Positions 32,266 through 44,463 of a DNA stretch of 64,000 nt are shown in pieces. Within the stretch, counting starts at the first letter, position 1. Every line of letters begins with the position of its first letter. The stretch comes from Asterella californica. Taxonomy: Eukaryota > Streptophyta > Marchantiopsida > Marchantiales > Aytoniaceae. Both the position numbers and the translations under genes were made by a program. The stretch spans positions 30,168,001-30,232,000 of the forward strand of contig JAYKYS010000006.1 of the NCBI GenBank assembly GCA_036924285.1, given 5' to 3'. The notes below the pieces were generated by a model. The model searched no databases. It was not told where the DNA came from and worked only from the letters and a program-made list of their open reading frames with translations.

Positions 32266-34897
32266 AAAGTCTCCGTTGGCTTGTATTCAGACTCTAATAT
32301 GCAATCGTCTTACAACTATTGACAATGAGAGATTTTATGTATATGCACCTGGAAGCTATCGATATGGAACCATGTGCATGTGCATTTTATTGATACCATA
32401 CTCTAGTAGATTTTGCCTCCATGTTGAATTTTCATGGATGATTCAAAGCTTTTTCAAGTTCTGGACTTGCCAAATACTAGTAGAAGAGTTGGAAAGCACT
32501 GTTTATAACATATTAACATTAGCATTTGGTCTGAAATTTTCCAAACATCCACCTTACCAGCATAGTATAGCCTTCATAACTCTTAATAGATGAAATGTAG
32601 TGGTAGTGCTTCTATACCTTCGCAAGGAAATGATATACTATATGAAGAATGGAACACTTCTAGCTAGCTAGAACATGAATATTATTTTGAACTGCTAATG
32701 GGAGTTTATTAGTAAATGTAAAAGTTGATTGGAATTCAAATTGCTTGCGGACATGATTTCATGCTAAGTTCTACACCAGTCCTACAACTAACTACATTAC
32801 TTCCCTACTGATACATAAGAGTATGAAAACTTCTTAAACATATATTAGCTAAACTTCGAGACCTCCTAAAATGTTTCTAACCTTGACAACTTGTCACATA
32901 TCACAATCTGTCTTGTAAGAACCAAACGTTTGGAAAGAACATACGAGGTAGCTAGCTAGTAAATACTAAAATCTTCCCGAATGTACATACGTGATTTATC
33001 TATGATCAATGAGTTAAGGTGTCTATTACCCTCGTAATAGAGACTGCAATATCTAGCATACTCCTGCAGTAAATGACTACATGTCATTTTGGAGTATCTT
33101 ATGTAAACATTGGTCATGGACTACTCGTTTCTAACCATTAGAAACAAGGCATGCAGCACATGGACCATTTGAGAAAGTGGGAAGGTAAGAAAGAAGAAGT
33201 TTAAGAAGGTGAGAAGTGCAACTATGGAGGCAAATGAAAAATGTTGTTTCCATCGAAAAGATGACAATGGAGGAGCAAGTGATGGAAAACCCAAGCAGAA
33301 AAGGACAATCTGGGGGTCACTTCATACCATCATATGTACGTATAGGAGCCAAATAGATACTTGGCAGTGTGCAATAATTGATCTTATGATCAGTGTACAG
33401 AAGATCTAGAGTGGAACAAGATGGTTGTGGTAGTTGCCATGCTAGACAAATTAGATAAGCTTAAGCAAGTCTTTTTCGTGAGGAATTATAAAACTGAACA
33501 CCAACCCATCTGGACGATAAGTATGAGAGTCTCTTTGCAAGAGCCATCCGGAAACATGTCATTATTTTAATTGCGTATTCAGCTCTGGTATTTAAATGCG
33601 GTCTACAACACTCTTGCGACTTTTCTTATATTACATAATTGATCGATTTGCTTCTTGTCTCATTACGTTTACATTGTCTACGACTGATTAGTTACAATGC
33701 CGCTATTTTAGACAACCATATGTCGAAAATGGAAGATTTTATCAACGATCACTCTTTAGTACAGAGGTGAATATGGGCCAAAGTACATAATAAGTAGCAA
33801 ATACAAGCTGAACTAGAGAGTTAACTGCGCTAAACTGTCAGCGGAGTAAGCGAAAGAGAGTTTCAACTATTAGAGAAGTCAACAACTCATTCGACTATAG
33901 ACTGATGCAGAATGCGGTCTCTATTAGATAACAAGTGCAATTGCAAGACTAGGTATAAATTTTATCACCTCAAGCTCCGTGTTTGGGTAGGCAGAATCTA
34001 GAACCTGAAACATTAGAGAAATAAGAAAATGAGAAATAGATGAGAACAGTGAAAACAGTTGAGATCAGTTAGTATCACTGTACAGTGGGACAATTCGAAC
34101 CAATCATAAGATGGTATTAAAATTTAGGGCGATCTCATGATCGGTTCCAGTTGTCTAACCGGACAGAGTTAGAATGCCATTCGAAAGTTCATTGTACCTT
34201 CCCTTGAACAGATATATAACTTTTGCTTTAAATTCAAATTCAAATACAATGCGAAAAGAGACATAGCCGAAAGAAACATGTCCCATGGTGACTAGACGTA
34301 GGACTGATTCAAACTGATCTCTTGAATGCAGAGTTCAAATAAGTATAACCGTTAGTGCGTCAGATTATGCTTCTGTTTATATATAGAGTATGTGCATGGG
34401 TCATCTCAAGTTGAGTTTAGGATGAGGAGCGGATGTGGCTGGATGTTCGCATTGTTTAAATTCATTTGCAAGTGACCGAAGAACGATTTTCAGTTTAGCA
34501 GTAGATTTCATAATCATTTTTCAGGTTCCTAAACGGTTACAACGGATCGATCGTGAGTATGGTATGCTCCATGTAGGTTCTTTCCCGTATAGAACACTAA
34601 CACGTTTATGCAAATCATCGAGAGATCTGGAGGCGACTAGCAAGGGAAGTTAATAACATTTACATAGAGCATTCACTCAACACTGGTACACAGACAACAG
34701 CAGATTTGCATCACGACACGACAACGACGTGGAGGACTGAAGTACGCGTACGGACGGTGGCTTGTTAACACCAGTTTTTGAAATTCAGAGAAGGAGATAG
34801 CAGCAAACCAGATCACGGTTTCACGAGAATAATAGCAAGCAGGCGGAGCAAGAGCAGAAAAATTCAGAGGAGGCTCTGGAACACAACGAAACGTTAT

Positions 34898-35726
34898 ACC
34901 TCTCTCTGGCAAGATACACAGAAAGTATACTTCTGGATTCCCAGATGGAGAAGTGCAAGCCTGCGCCTACTCCTATGGTTATCTCAAAGGAGTGGCAAAG
35001 TTCTCTGTTGATGATGAGCAGGCAGATGCAACAGAGTTTTGGAAGCTGATCGGGAAGTTAATTTATCTGGCTGTCACTACAAGACCAGATATTTCGTTTG
35101 CAGTCAGCAAACTCAGTCAGAATATGGAGTCTCCCACACTTATGCATACGAGGGCAGCAAAGAGAGTTTTGCGCTACCTCAGGGGAACTACCAGCTATGG
35201 GCTCAGATATAGCTCAGATATAGCTCAGATAAGTCACTTGGACTTGTTGGATTTACAGATGCTGATTGGGCAGGTGATTCTACAGATCGTAAATCAATGT
35301 TTGGATTCGCATTTATGCTGGGAGGAGGTGCCATCACTTGGCAGTGTAAAAAGCAGCCAACTATTGCTTTATCCTCCTCTGAAGCAGAATATCGTGGCCT
35401 GTGTAATGCAGCACGAGAGGCCATCTGGCTAAGATGGATGTTGGAGGATGTAGGTGTCAACCAAAACGCTCCAACAGTAATCTGGACTGATAGCATGAGT
35501 GCACTAGCATTGGCGAAAAATCCAGTGCATCATGCTAGAACAAAGCACATTAAGTGCAAGTCCACTTCATCGGAGAGAAAATAATTTCGGGAGAGGTTGT
35601 TACTCAATGGGTAACAACTGATGATCAAACTGCTGATATATTCACCAAGTCTTTGTCTTCAGACAGGTTTCAAAAATTGAGACTTGAACTTGGTGTATAT
35701 TCAGTACCACTGACATTAAGAGGGGG
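34898..35726 (+). pseudogene. Truncated copia pol (RT end and RNase H)
   Basis: The plus strand encodes LARYTESILLDSQMEKCKPA then PTPMV, a frame shift to DDEQADATEFWKLIGKLIYL, AVTTRPDISFAVSKLSQN, KRVLRYLRGTTSYGLRYS, then LGGGAITWQCKKQPTIALSS with SEAEYRGL. The tail is DQTADIFTKSLSSDRFQKL. This is the copia RT C-terminus and RNase H. The 5' part of the element (LTR, Gag, protease, integrase, RT palm) is missing. A short duplication of ATAGCTCAGAT near 35212-35230 shifts the frame. A purine tract AAGAGGGGG at 35718-35726 precedes the LTR. Confidence 0.9.
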
Positions 35727-35980
35727 TGTTAAAGATAATGTCTAGTCTATAGTCACATCTATAGTCATCTCTATAGTCACCTCTATAAGTCACATCTATA
35801 GTCATCTCTATAATCACCTCTATAGGCACATTTCTATGACTAGTGACTGACTAGTGACTAACCTCTGTCCATAGGTTAGAGTATATAACAACCCCCTCTT
35901 GGGAGATGATGAGTCGACTGATCCCTTTACTGATGTATCTTCTATAGTGGAGAGTATTCACTTGGTTTGGTTCTTTAACA
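35727..35980 (+). repeat. 3' LTR of the truncated copia element
   Basis: This 254-bp LTR begins TGTTAAAGA and ends TCTTTAACA, a perfect short inverted repeat, directly after the polypurine tract. It contains two copies of a 37-bp unit built of CTATAGTCA words at 35750-35824. The site after it continues B sequence that is uninterrupted in B2 at about 54853. Confidence 0.9.
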
Positions 35981-36145
35981 GAGATCATCACTAAAACTAT
36001 AGTTGAGTGTACCAAAGAAAATAATGGAAAGATTGCAGTGAGACGTTTTAACAGTTTGGTCAAAATAGTAAATTTATGTGCATAAGAACACAGTTTGTGA
36101 CAGTTTAGTGTTAGTAGAAAATTTAGATGGTAAGGTCATCTTTTG

Positions 36146-37540
36146 CTTTGGGCGTATGTCGGGACGATACTGTGGTTAACCAGTTGTACCACAATATTCA
36201 GTTGTGAGTTACGTGTGCTACATGTTTATAACATCTTATAGAGAATGTTCATTCAACATTGGCACAACGAGATAACAACAAATTTGCATCACGATAGGAC
36301 AATGAAGTGGAGGACTCTGAACTGGCATAACGAGATAAGAAAAAATTTACATCATGATAGGACAATGAAGTGGAGTACTCTCTTACTAACGGTGACTTGT
36401 TAACACCAGTTTGTTAGAAGAATATTCCTTTTCCTTCAGAGTTTTCCTAGACTCTAGAGAAAATATTATGTTTTGCTCCAACATTTAACTCTTGGATTCA
36501 TTAATTTGCTTTTCTCATTGCAAGAGGAAACGGATTCTCTTTGTACGGTAAGATATGGCATCACAAGCAATGCTATTGTGAAGATATTATTTGTGATTCT
36601 ACATCTTCATAACAGGATATCTTAACATTACTTGTTGTATTTTCGTCCAACTCGAAAGGTGTGACCCTTTTCATCACACGCTAGTGGAGTCGTAAGTTCA
36701 TGAGGTTAGATACATCCACCTCTACTACATAAACTGAGTAGATATCATCTTCTACTTGCATGAAAAAAGAAAATTTCTTATGAAGACTAGCACTAGTAAA
36801 ACTGTTCATTTAATGACTGCTACTAGTATTGCAGTAGTATATTCTCAATCTCATTGATCCGCAAGCTGAAACATAATCCATACCAAGCTCACGAGCAAAA
36901 TCACATCTGCAGTGATGATAATCTACAAAAACTCGATCCCTTTGAGTTTAGGATGAGGATCCAATGGAACGGAAAGTAAAATGGCTGGATGTTCGCATTA
37001 GAACATGTTTAAATCTCCTATCTACTTTCAAGTTTAGCATCAGATTCCTGAAACGTTTAACAATATGAACAAGGATATTACCCCGATCAGTAATGAAGTT
37101 GATGTTCAGTTTGTTGAAGAGAGTATATTCAACTCAACTGTGATCGTTCAATGTATTAGAACTTACTAATTTTCTTGACAGATTATTCTCACAAGAGAAA
37201 GAGTTCATTGTCCTTGTTAACTGCTGTTGGAAGTTGAATTGTCAATTCATCCTTCTAATTCTTCTCAGAATATTATATTTTTTATTTTAGAACTTACTAA
37301 TTTTCTTGAAGGATTTTTTCACACAAGAAAGAGTCAGATGTCTTCTTTAATTGCTCTTCTAATTCTTCTCAAAATATTATATGTTTTTATTTTTCAAAAA
37401 GAGTATAGTTTATACTCTTTTGATCTATCCACATCATTGAGTTCAAATTTTCCATGACCGCTGGTTGTAGATTTGGACGCTAGACGTCTGAGCTCTGAAC
37501 AGAATATCTTGCCACTGTAATAAAGTTTAGTACATAAAAT
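36146..37540 (+). repeat. Repeat C, copy C1 (diverged A/B relative)
   Basis: 36240-36420 resembles A2 29400-29520, including GGTGACTTGTTAACACCAGT, and is itself tandemly duplicated. 37066-37110 keeps a short coding remnant NKDITPISNEVD, equivalent to the TPINNED stretch of the 231-codon protein. The segment 36880-37540 is present inverted at 40180-41150 (C2). Confidence 0.65.
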
Positions 37541-38080
37541 GAACAGCACTCTCGTTCTTTTCTAGATACCACATGTGACAACTCACTACTTTTGATAGAT
37601 CTGGATGGTCCAAGAAATGTGTCACAAGCATTGACTCCACTTCATCATTGCCACCAGCCAAGTTCTTCACGTGATTGATCGTGCTCTTCACCATAGAGCG
37701 GATACTGCGATTTGAGCATGAGCTCTTGAATTCATTTCCATGATTAATCAACTAAAATCATTTTTTTCTCATTATATCTTTTTCTTGCCTTTGCACAACG
37801 ATCAGTCACCTCGCTTACAATCCTACGAGTATGTTGACCTGTTGATCGTCGTGATTTTGATCACATACTCGGCTACGCTTTGTCTCGTTGTCCATAGAAG
37901 CTGTCCTAAAAACGCTAGTACTACTAGAGTGAAACAGTAGGCATGTTTTTCAAACCAAAACACGATAAGACTTGACAGCTGCATGAAACTTTCTCCTTCC
38001 AAACTTGCAACACACACAGAAAAAGCAAAAATCAAGCTGATCTGGAGGGCACAACAAATCATGAGCAAATCTTCAAGCAA
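37527..38080 (-). CDS. Putative membrane-protein ORFs between C1 and C2
   Basis: Two minus-strand ORFs may be exons of one gene. The first (38080-37823) starts MLEDLLMICCALQISLIFAF and has a second hydrophobic stretch CFTLVVLAFLGQLLW. It looks like a small protein with two membrane segments. The second (37751-37527) follows an AT-rich gap ending in an acceptor-like TTTTAG and reads RSMVKSTINHVKNLAGGND then EVESMLVTHFLDHPDLSKVV. The splice phase between them does not resolve cleanly. No family was recognised. Confidence 0.25.
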
Positions 38081-38479
38081 AATCAGGAGCTAATGCAAAA
38101 AGATAGAAAAAGAGTTTGCATATAACCAAGGCTTTTAAAAAGATCAAGAAAGCTTAGACGTCTCATTTGTAGTCCTTCAAACATCTCCTTGTCTTTCTTT
38201 TGACCCCATATGTAACAGTTGATCTCGATCTACTCTCCCCATTGATGCTTTTCTTCATAAAATGATCGGACGACTATCCTTGCATGATTGTTATCATCAA
38301 CGACAATGCTTAAAAACTCATCAACATCTACTTTCTCCCCCCCAAAACCTCAGCATTTCCTTTCACACTTTTTGAGCGTATTCCGATCCAAATGAAGAGT
38401 ATACTTGAGAAACGTCACGGAGAGATTCTCAATACACAAGTCAACTCGATCAAAAAGGTCGCAAGAGGTCACAAAGTAC

Positions 38480-39960
38480 CACTAAATGAAAACAGATTTA
38501 CAGGTTCAGAATATTAATATTTCACAATCCTTTTCATCTTTGTTAGTGTGAAAAAATTCATAATCATTTAGTCCTTGTCCTAATCTTTCCAATGGTATAA
38601 GACATGCCCAAAACTGATAGATCGAAGAACAAAAAGTTCTAGGAAAATAAATGATTTCACATTTTTGATAATTTTTAGGAAAATTGATCCATCCCAATGT
38701 GAAAATGTCCCGTGTCATGGTGAAATTGACTTCCATGGATAGTTAAGAAAGCCATAGGGAGGAGGTCTAAGGATCAATCCTCTCAAACTCACAACCGAGA
38801 GTAGGCTGGAGTAAGCTAGCCCTTCGAGAGAATATATGGGGCACCAAGTTGCCTAGAGATGTGACACTAGATGTATTTAAACGTATCTGAATACGAGACA
38901 CCTCCATCGACCCTTGCACTAGTGCAATCACATTGTATGGATGCTAGAAGGAGGTTACCATCAGATTTTGAAATGGACTATGCTAGATGACTAACTCCCC
39001 CCAGGATAGCAAGATGATATCAAAGATACTCCAAGTCGGCACCAATTCTTTTGTGGAAAAATATAGATTTCATCATGTGATACACTTGGATCAAAAAATC
39101 AAGTAGAACTTATATTTGAAGAGACATTTAGGACATTTTGAAGTTAAAGAGTTTACATGTCAAAAAGACTAATTAACATGCTTTCGCAAGATCCATATGT
39201 CTGGATGGCCTTCGAGTCAATTGTATAGTCAATTTTTGAAACCTTCATCGGAAGGTAACTTCACCACGGCTACATATGACCATCAAAAATCACCTCGTTC
39301 CGACACTGAGAGCACAAGTTATAGTTGTTGTCATTCTCTAACCCTATTAACTTCTATTTATAGTTCTTCATATATCAATTCGACTTGACTTTTCGACCCA
39401 AGTGTATCATACGATGAAATCTATATTTTTCTACAAAAGAATTAGTACCGACTTGGAATATCTTTGATGTCATCTTGCTACCCTAAGACTTAACGAATCG
39501 TACATAATTTTCTGTTGCCACGTGTTTAAGGTATCATTTTTACACTTTTAGGTGACATTCGAGGTCACGTAAGGAGGAGGAAAATCTCAAAGGGAGTGTA
39601 CAGCGAGAGTTAGGTTTTTATGAGATCATAATCGAGGAGAGATACCGAACAGCTGAAGAGAGAGGTGTAATGTCACAAGATTTCTTCTTTAGTCCATTGT
39701 AGCATAAAAGATTTCGTTCCTCAATGAAAAAGAGAGAAATTAAGATTCAGACAAGCTTCTAGTCCGGATCCTAACTAACAAGCCATCCTTCCTTGTAGTA
39801 AATTGAGGAAGAAGATCAAAGATATGCTTTCAGTTACACTGTCTTCCGATCAAGTCTCTTCTTGAGTGTGAACTTTTCAGTCTGGGTGATTTGGAGTTGA
39901 AGGGATCTTACGAAAGCAAGTGCAAATAACGGGATCTTACGAAAGCAAAAAGTTTTGATT
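38480..39960 (-). repeat. Repeat R, copy 2 (inverted, contains damaged fold-back element)
   Basis: The segment matches 5780-8018 in reverse. 38480-39000 equals 7080-8018 with a deletion. 39010-39690 is the fold-back element with most of one outer arm missing. 39860-39960 has a short duplication of GGGATCTTACGAAAGCAA. Confidence 0.7.
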
Positions 39961-40179
39961 TGTTGTCAAGATGTTTGATTGTCAATTGTTTTATAACAGA
40001 TTAGATTTAGTGTGAAACTAAACACTCACAGACTATTTCTATCTGTATACAGATTGCACTAAGTCTCATTGTCTCGATCCGATGTATGCGTGGGCCAGAT
40101 GTCAAAGGTGAGATGCATTGGTAGTGGTATGCATTGAGAGATACGATATATTTGACATTCATGAAGTCTACTGTTCTTT

Positions 40180-41150
40180 TTATGTACTACACTTTATTAC
40201 AGTGGCAAGATATTCTGTTTAGAGCTCAGACATCTAGCGTCCAAATCTACAACCAGCGGTCATGGAAAATTTAAACTCAATGATCTGGACAGATCAAAGG
40301 AGTATAAACTATACTCCTTTTGAAAAATAAAAACATATAATATTTTGAGAAGAATTAGAAGAGCAATTAAAGAAGACATCTGACTCTTTCTTGTGTGAAA
40401 ATAATCTGTAAAGAAAATTAGTAAGTTCTAAAATAAAAATATATAACGTTCTGAGAAGAATTAGAAGGATAAATTGACAATTCAACTTCCAACAGCAGTT
40501 AACAAGGACATCGAACTCTTTCTCTTGTGAGAATAATCTGTCAAGAAAATTAGTAAGTTCTAATACATTAAACGATCAGAGTTGAGGTGAATATACCCTC
40601 TTCAACAAACTCAAAATCAACTTCATTACTGATCGGGGTAATATCCTTGTTCTTGCTATATGTTTTGTGTTCATATTGTTACTATTACCTCGTCTGATTT
40701 TGGTTGCTCTTGCTACTCCAGCTTGTTGTTATTGTCATTATACCGTGATCTCGTTTGCTGCTATCTCCTTCTCTGCTATACAAACTGGTGTTAACAAGTC
40801 ACTTCCTGTACTTCATCGTCTTATCGTGATGCGAACTTCTTGTATCTCGTTGTGCCAGTGTTTAGTGTATGCTCTGTAAGATGTTATCAACTTCTCTCAC
40901 TAGTCTCCTTTCATTTCAGGAATCTGATGCTAAACTTGAAAGTAGATAGGAGATTTAAACATGTTCTAATGCGAACATCCAGCCATTTTACTTTCCGTTC
41001 CATCGGATCCTCATCCTAAACAAAAAGGGATCGAGTTTTTGTAGACTATCATCACTGCAGATGTGATTTTGCTCGTGAGCTTTTGGTATGGATTATGTTT
41101 CAGCTTGTGAATCAATGAGATTTAGAATATACTACTGCAATACTAGTAGC
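40180..41150 (-). repeat. Repeat C, copy C2 (inverted partner of C1)
   Basis: Reverse complement of 36880-37540 with about 330 bp (roughly 40660-40920) that C1 lacks. That extra part resembles A2 29400-29640. It retains the remnant of the 231-codon protein near 40610-40650 on the minus strand. Confidence 0.65.
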
Positions 41151-41169
41151 TGTGTTATACCTTATGGGG

Positions 41170-42672
41170 TTCGTGATCGACTATTAGACAGAGATAGCAT
41201 CTTACAAACCAGGTTGGCAGTCCGGTGAGAGACAAGTGAGCCGCTTACCAGTGCGGTTCAGTGCTGGAGTTGGGACAACGGAGCCTACACCAGGGACGGT
41301 GTCATCCGTTGCAGGGTTCAGTTTGGTCATCACTTGGCCGGGCGAGTTGTTAGAGGGCAATGTCCATGCGGAGAATACTCCGGTCTTTGAGGAGGTGGAG
41401 GACATGCCTAGCATGTCCACGTTAGTACCATCTTCCTAGGATGTGTCACTCTGGAGTTCGAGTGGAGAGTTGCAGCAGTACGCTAATCGGTTGGTGCAGC
41501 AGGCTTGGAGTGAAGCCTTTGTACCACCAGTAGAGGAACCAAAGGTTGTTCCTGCTACTGATCCTGTGACCTTATCACCGTTGGATACGACTCCCATTGT
41601 GTGGCAGTACCTAGAAGAGGGTATATGCGTGCTGGAGTTGTTTGGAGAGATCAGCACAAGTTTGGCTGCGGTATTGCCGGCAAGCATACAAGTACAGCGA
41701 TACTTGTATGTGGAGAGAGATGAGATTGCGAGACGCATCTCATTCCGTCATGTGGCACGTTTGGTGCAAAGATATCTTGAGTTGTTGCTCATATCAATCG
41801 TTAGAGGATATCAACAAGCATTACCGTCGGATATTTTGCTGCTAAAGGCGTAGGATCTCACGTTTGTTGACACCATTCACTTGATGATAGCCGGGTGGTC
41901 ATGTCAAGGTCACACGCGTGTTGGGAGAGGTCAGGGGTTACATGACTCGCGATCTACGATGCTCTGGGAGATGTTACGGATCTTACGACATCTCCAGATG
42001 CATCAGGTGGATTCTCTAGCGTACATCTTGGAGAACGTTCTTTTGTTGAGTGATGCTCGTACACAAATGATGACGAGTGTGCACCAAGTGCGGTCTTGGA
42101 TTGGATCGACAGTGTTGTTGGATGCAGCGAGAGTAAGATCTCGTGCACATCGTCTACGGTTGTGGTGGACGAACTTTTTATCGAGAGAGGTGCTTATGCG
42201 CATACACGATGAAGTGAGATGACCAGCGCACCTCACGGTTGATAGCATCTTGGATGCAGGACGATCTCAAGGATCTCAAGTAGTGAGAGTCGTCGATAAG
42301 TCACCCATGACAGTGGTGAACCTAGTGGGATGGCCCATGGTAGCATTACCCACTTTGGTGAGCTTTCCAGCGTCACATGCTTACAGAGATGGAGGACCTA
42401 GGCTTGTGTGGGATGCTCAATTACGGCAGCTGGTGGAGTCCAATGCCGACACGAGAGAGAGAGCGATGGGTTTCCTTACGAGTACGACGACAATAGCTTC
42501 GGTGTCAGAGGCTTCACGTCGTCAAGTGTTGGGTCAAGCAATGGATTTGAACTGCTTGACATGGATTGTTAGCCTTGGATTGGCGGAGCAACGTCGGATG
42601 CAATCGACGGGTGTTACTGCTCGGACACTCTTGAGCTCTTTGCCTACCGGATCGATGGAGGCAAAGGTTCGT
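41170..42672 (+). mobile_element. Gypsy-M copy 2, 5' part (interrupted by Gypsy-N)
   Basis: The block continues at 52454-53330 after the inserted Gypsy-N. It contains a DNA methyltransferase region but no recognisable Gag or protease. Comparison with copy 1 shows the insertion site lies between the methyltransferase tail and the RT remnant. About 21 bp of copy 1 sequence (near 10970) is not found on either side. Confidence 0.8.
41236..42672 (+). pseudogene. C5-cytosine DNA methyltransferase domain of a gypsy retrotransposon
   Basis: One frame runs from at least 41236 to the insertion at 42672, broken only by TAG 41437, TAG 41851 and TGA 42220. The motifs follow the order of C5 methyltransferases. 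Motif I (SAM binding) is ICVLELFGEIST at 41623-41658, followed by RYLYVERDEIARR. Motif IV is MIAGWSCQGHTRVGRG with the catalytic Cys at 41902-41904 (Ser replaces the usual Pro). Motif VI is YILENV at 42022-42039. Motif VIII is SRAHRLRLWW at 42139. A target-recognition-like part has VNLVGWPMVALPTLVSFPAS. Motifs IX-X are DTRERAMGF and LGQAMDLNCLTWIVS. The active enzyme would transfer methyl groups to cytosine. DNA methyltransferases inside retrotransposons are known from charophytes and dinoflagellates. The nonsense codons make this copy inactive. Confidence 0.85.
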
Positions 42673-44376
42673 TATCGTGCCGGATTGTGCGTGAAGAATG
42701 TCCAAGAAAACGTGAGGATCCTGGTTGTGGAGATGTTGTGTGCCGAAACAGAGACAAGACAGAGAAAAAAACCACGAAAACGAACGCTGCGATATATACA
42801 CTCCAAATGTATGTACACTGCCGGTTCTTTCTCCTAAGAGCACAGAACTGAGAACCAGACCAGAGTAGTCTGTAACCTGCTTCAAAAGCCCCTGAAACAA
42901 CCCTTGAATCACAACCTCGACCCAAAAACACCGAAGCGTAGCTCAAAGCAAGAGAAACTTCTCTTTGCTAACAAGCAGAGCCACAGCATTATCACGGGAT
43001 CCAAACCCAAGTCCAAATCACATCCATGTACAATTTTTTAGCTAAAGCTAGCTACCACAAGCTGTATATAGCCAACCAGAACTCTAACGAACTCAAAAGA
43101 GCAAAACCCATAGCGAAGAAACTGAAAAAGGCCTATCTGTAAACTTCTTCCTTTCACTGAACGGACTTCAGATGTCGATAGGGTCTCCTCCGCTGACTCC
43201 GTTAACCCAAGAAACCTTCAGATCCGACTCCCAACAGCCGAGATATTGCCGATTTTTGGTCGCAGGTGACCAAACCTTCAAAAATTCCTCCCTACGGCTT
43301 AAAATGACACACACCGCACAAACGGATTGTCTAAACTGATATCCGTCTTCTCTGGCAGATAGATCTAGCTACCCTGAACCCAACAAGACTCCAAACAAGT
43401 CGTTTGGGGTTCCCCTTGCAAAACCACGCAAGAAATTTGGTCGCAGGTTGTAAAAAACTGACGTAAATCAGCTCCTTGCCGTCAAACTTGCTCACCACAC
43501 CCAACCCAACAATCCAATTCACGTACAGTCTTCTCCTATGCGTACATGAAGACTCTCTGATCGCGTCTCTTCAAGAACCGTCTGAACCTGTGCGTAGCTT
43601 GCACAGATCTGAACCCGATGACACCTTGCGTGCGTGTATTGGACTTCCCAATTCTCCAAAATGTCCAACGACAAGTCGCAGAAACAAGCAAGCCCCTTAA
43701 GCAACCCCCTTACAGCAGTCTCTGTACATACAAAGTTCTCTCAATAATAATGAAGCTGGTCCCTTGCGTCTTTGATATAGCGTCTGAAGCCTCAAATACC
43801 CAATCAGCAAGTTAACTAGGGCTTAGTTTGATTTTACCTTCTTTCGAGTTGCATAACTTCTTCACTAGATGTCCAAACGAAGTAAACAAGATGCCCATGG
43901 AAAGCTGACAACGAGCTCTACCCATCTATGTGATGAAAGTGAATATCCGAAGTTGCGCCAAAAGTCCATAAGCTGAGGCCTAGCTTGTTTTCTCCATCTT
44001 TCGAGTCTTGTTACCTTTCCACTAGGCGTCCAAACGAAGTAGATGAAGTGCTTATGGAAAGCTGACAAGGAGCTCTATCCACTGGTGCGATAAAAACGAA
44101 GATCTGAAGTGGTGCCAAAAATCCATAAGCTGGAGCCTAGCTTGTTTTCTCCATCTTTCGAGTCTTATGACTTTTCCACTAGGCGTCCAAACGAAATAGA
44201 TGAAGTGCATATGGAAAGGTGACAAGGAGCTCTACCCATCTATGCGATGAAAATGGAGATCTGAAATTGTGCCAAAAACTCGTAAGATGGGGCCTAGCTC
44301 GTCTTCTCATGAGTGTCTTTGGAGCGACAAGCATCGAAGTTTGAATTTCAGGTAAGAGCCGGTCCACGACACGACA
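42673..44376 (-). repeat. 3' LTR of Gypsy-N
   Basis: This 1.7-kb repeat is paired with 50436-52453. It lacks about 310 bp present in the other LTR (51326-51640), with GATC at both deletion edges. Diverged internal subrepeats of about 190 bp (near 43860, 43985, 44100) contain CTATGGAAAGCTGACAA-type words. Confidence 0.9.
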
Positions 44377-44391
44377 TCCACCTCCTCCAAA
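44377..44391 (-). promoter_or_regulatory. Polypurine tract of Gypsy-N
   Basis: The minus strand reads TTTGGAGGAGGTGGA directly before the 3' LTR, the expected plus-strand priming site. Confidence 0.8.
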
Positions 44392-44463
44392 CCTGTGCAT
44401 CCTCCGGTATGCACCAAAGATACCAACCAAGGAGTGGACCGGCACACACTTCGTCATATCGCC

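Larger units (their letters stand above)
32085..36145 (+). repeat. Repeat B, copy B1
   Basis: B1 is a diverged relative of A in the same orientation as the A2 gene and is present inverted as B2 (54695-59800). It contains ORFs of 105 codons (32276-32593) and 66 codons (33209-33409), both also present in B2 with few changes, but neither has a recognised domain. The part that should hold the 231-codon gene homologue is replaced by a truncated copia element (34898-35980). The match to B2 ends at about 36145. Confidence 0.8.

Noticed and set aside
42673..42837. Extension of the methyltransferase frame to 42837
   Set aside because: Those codons lie inside the Gypsy-N LTR and are not part of the original protein.
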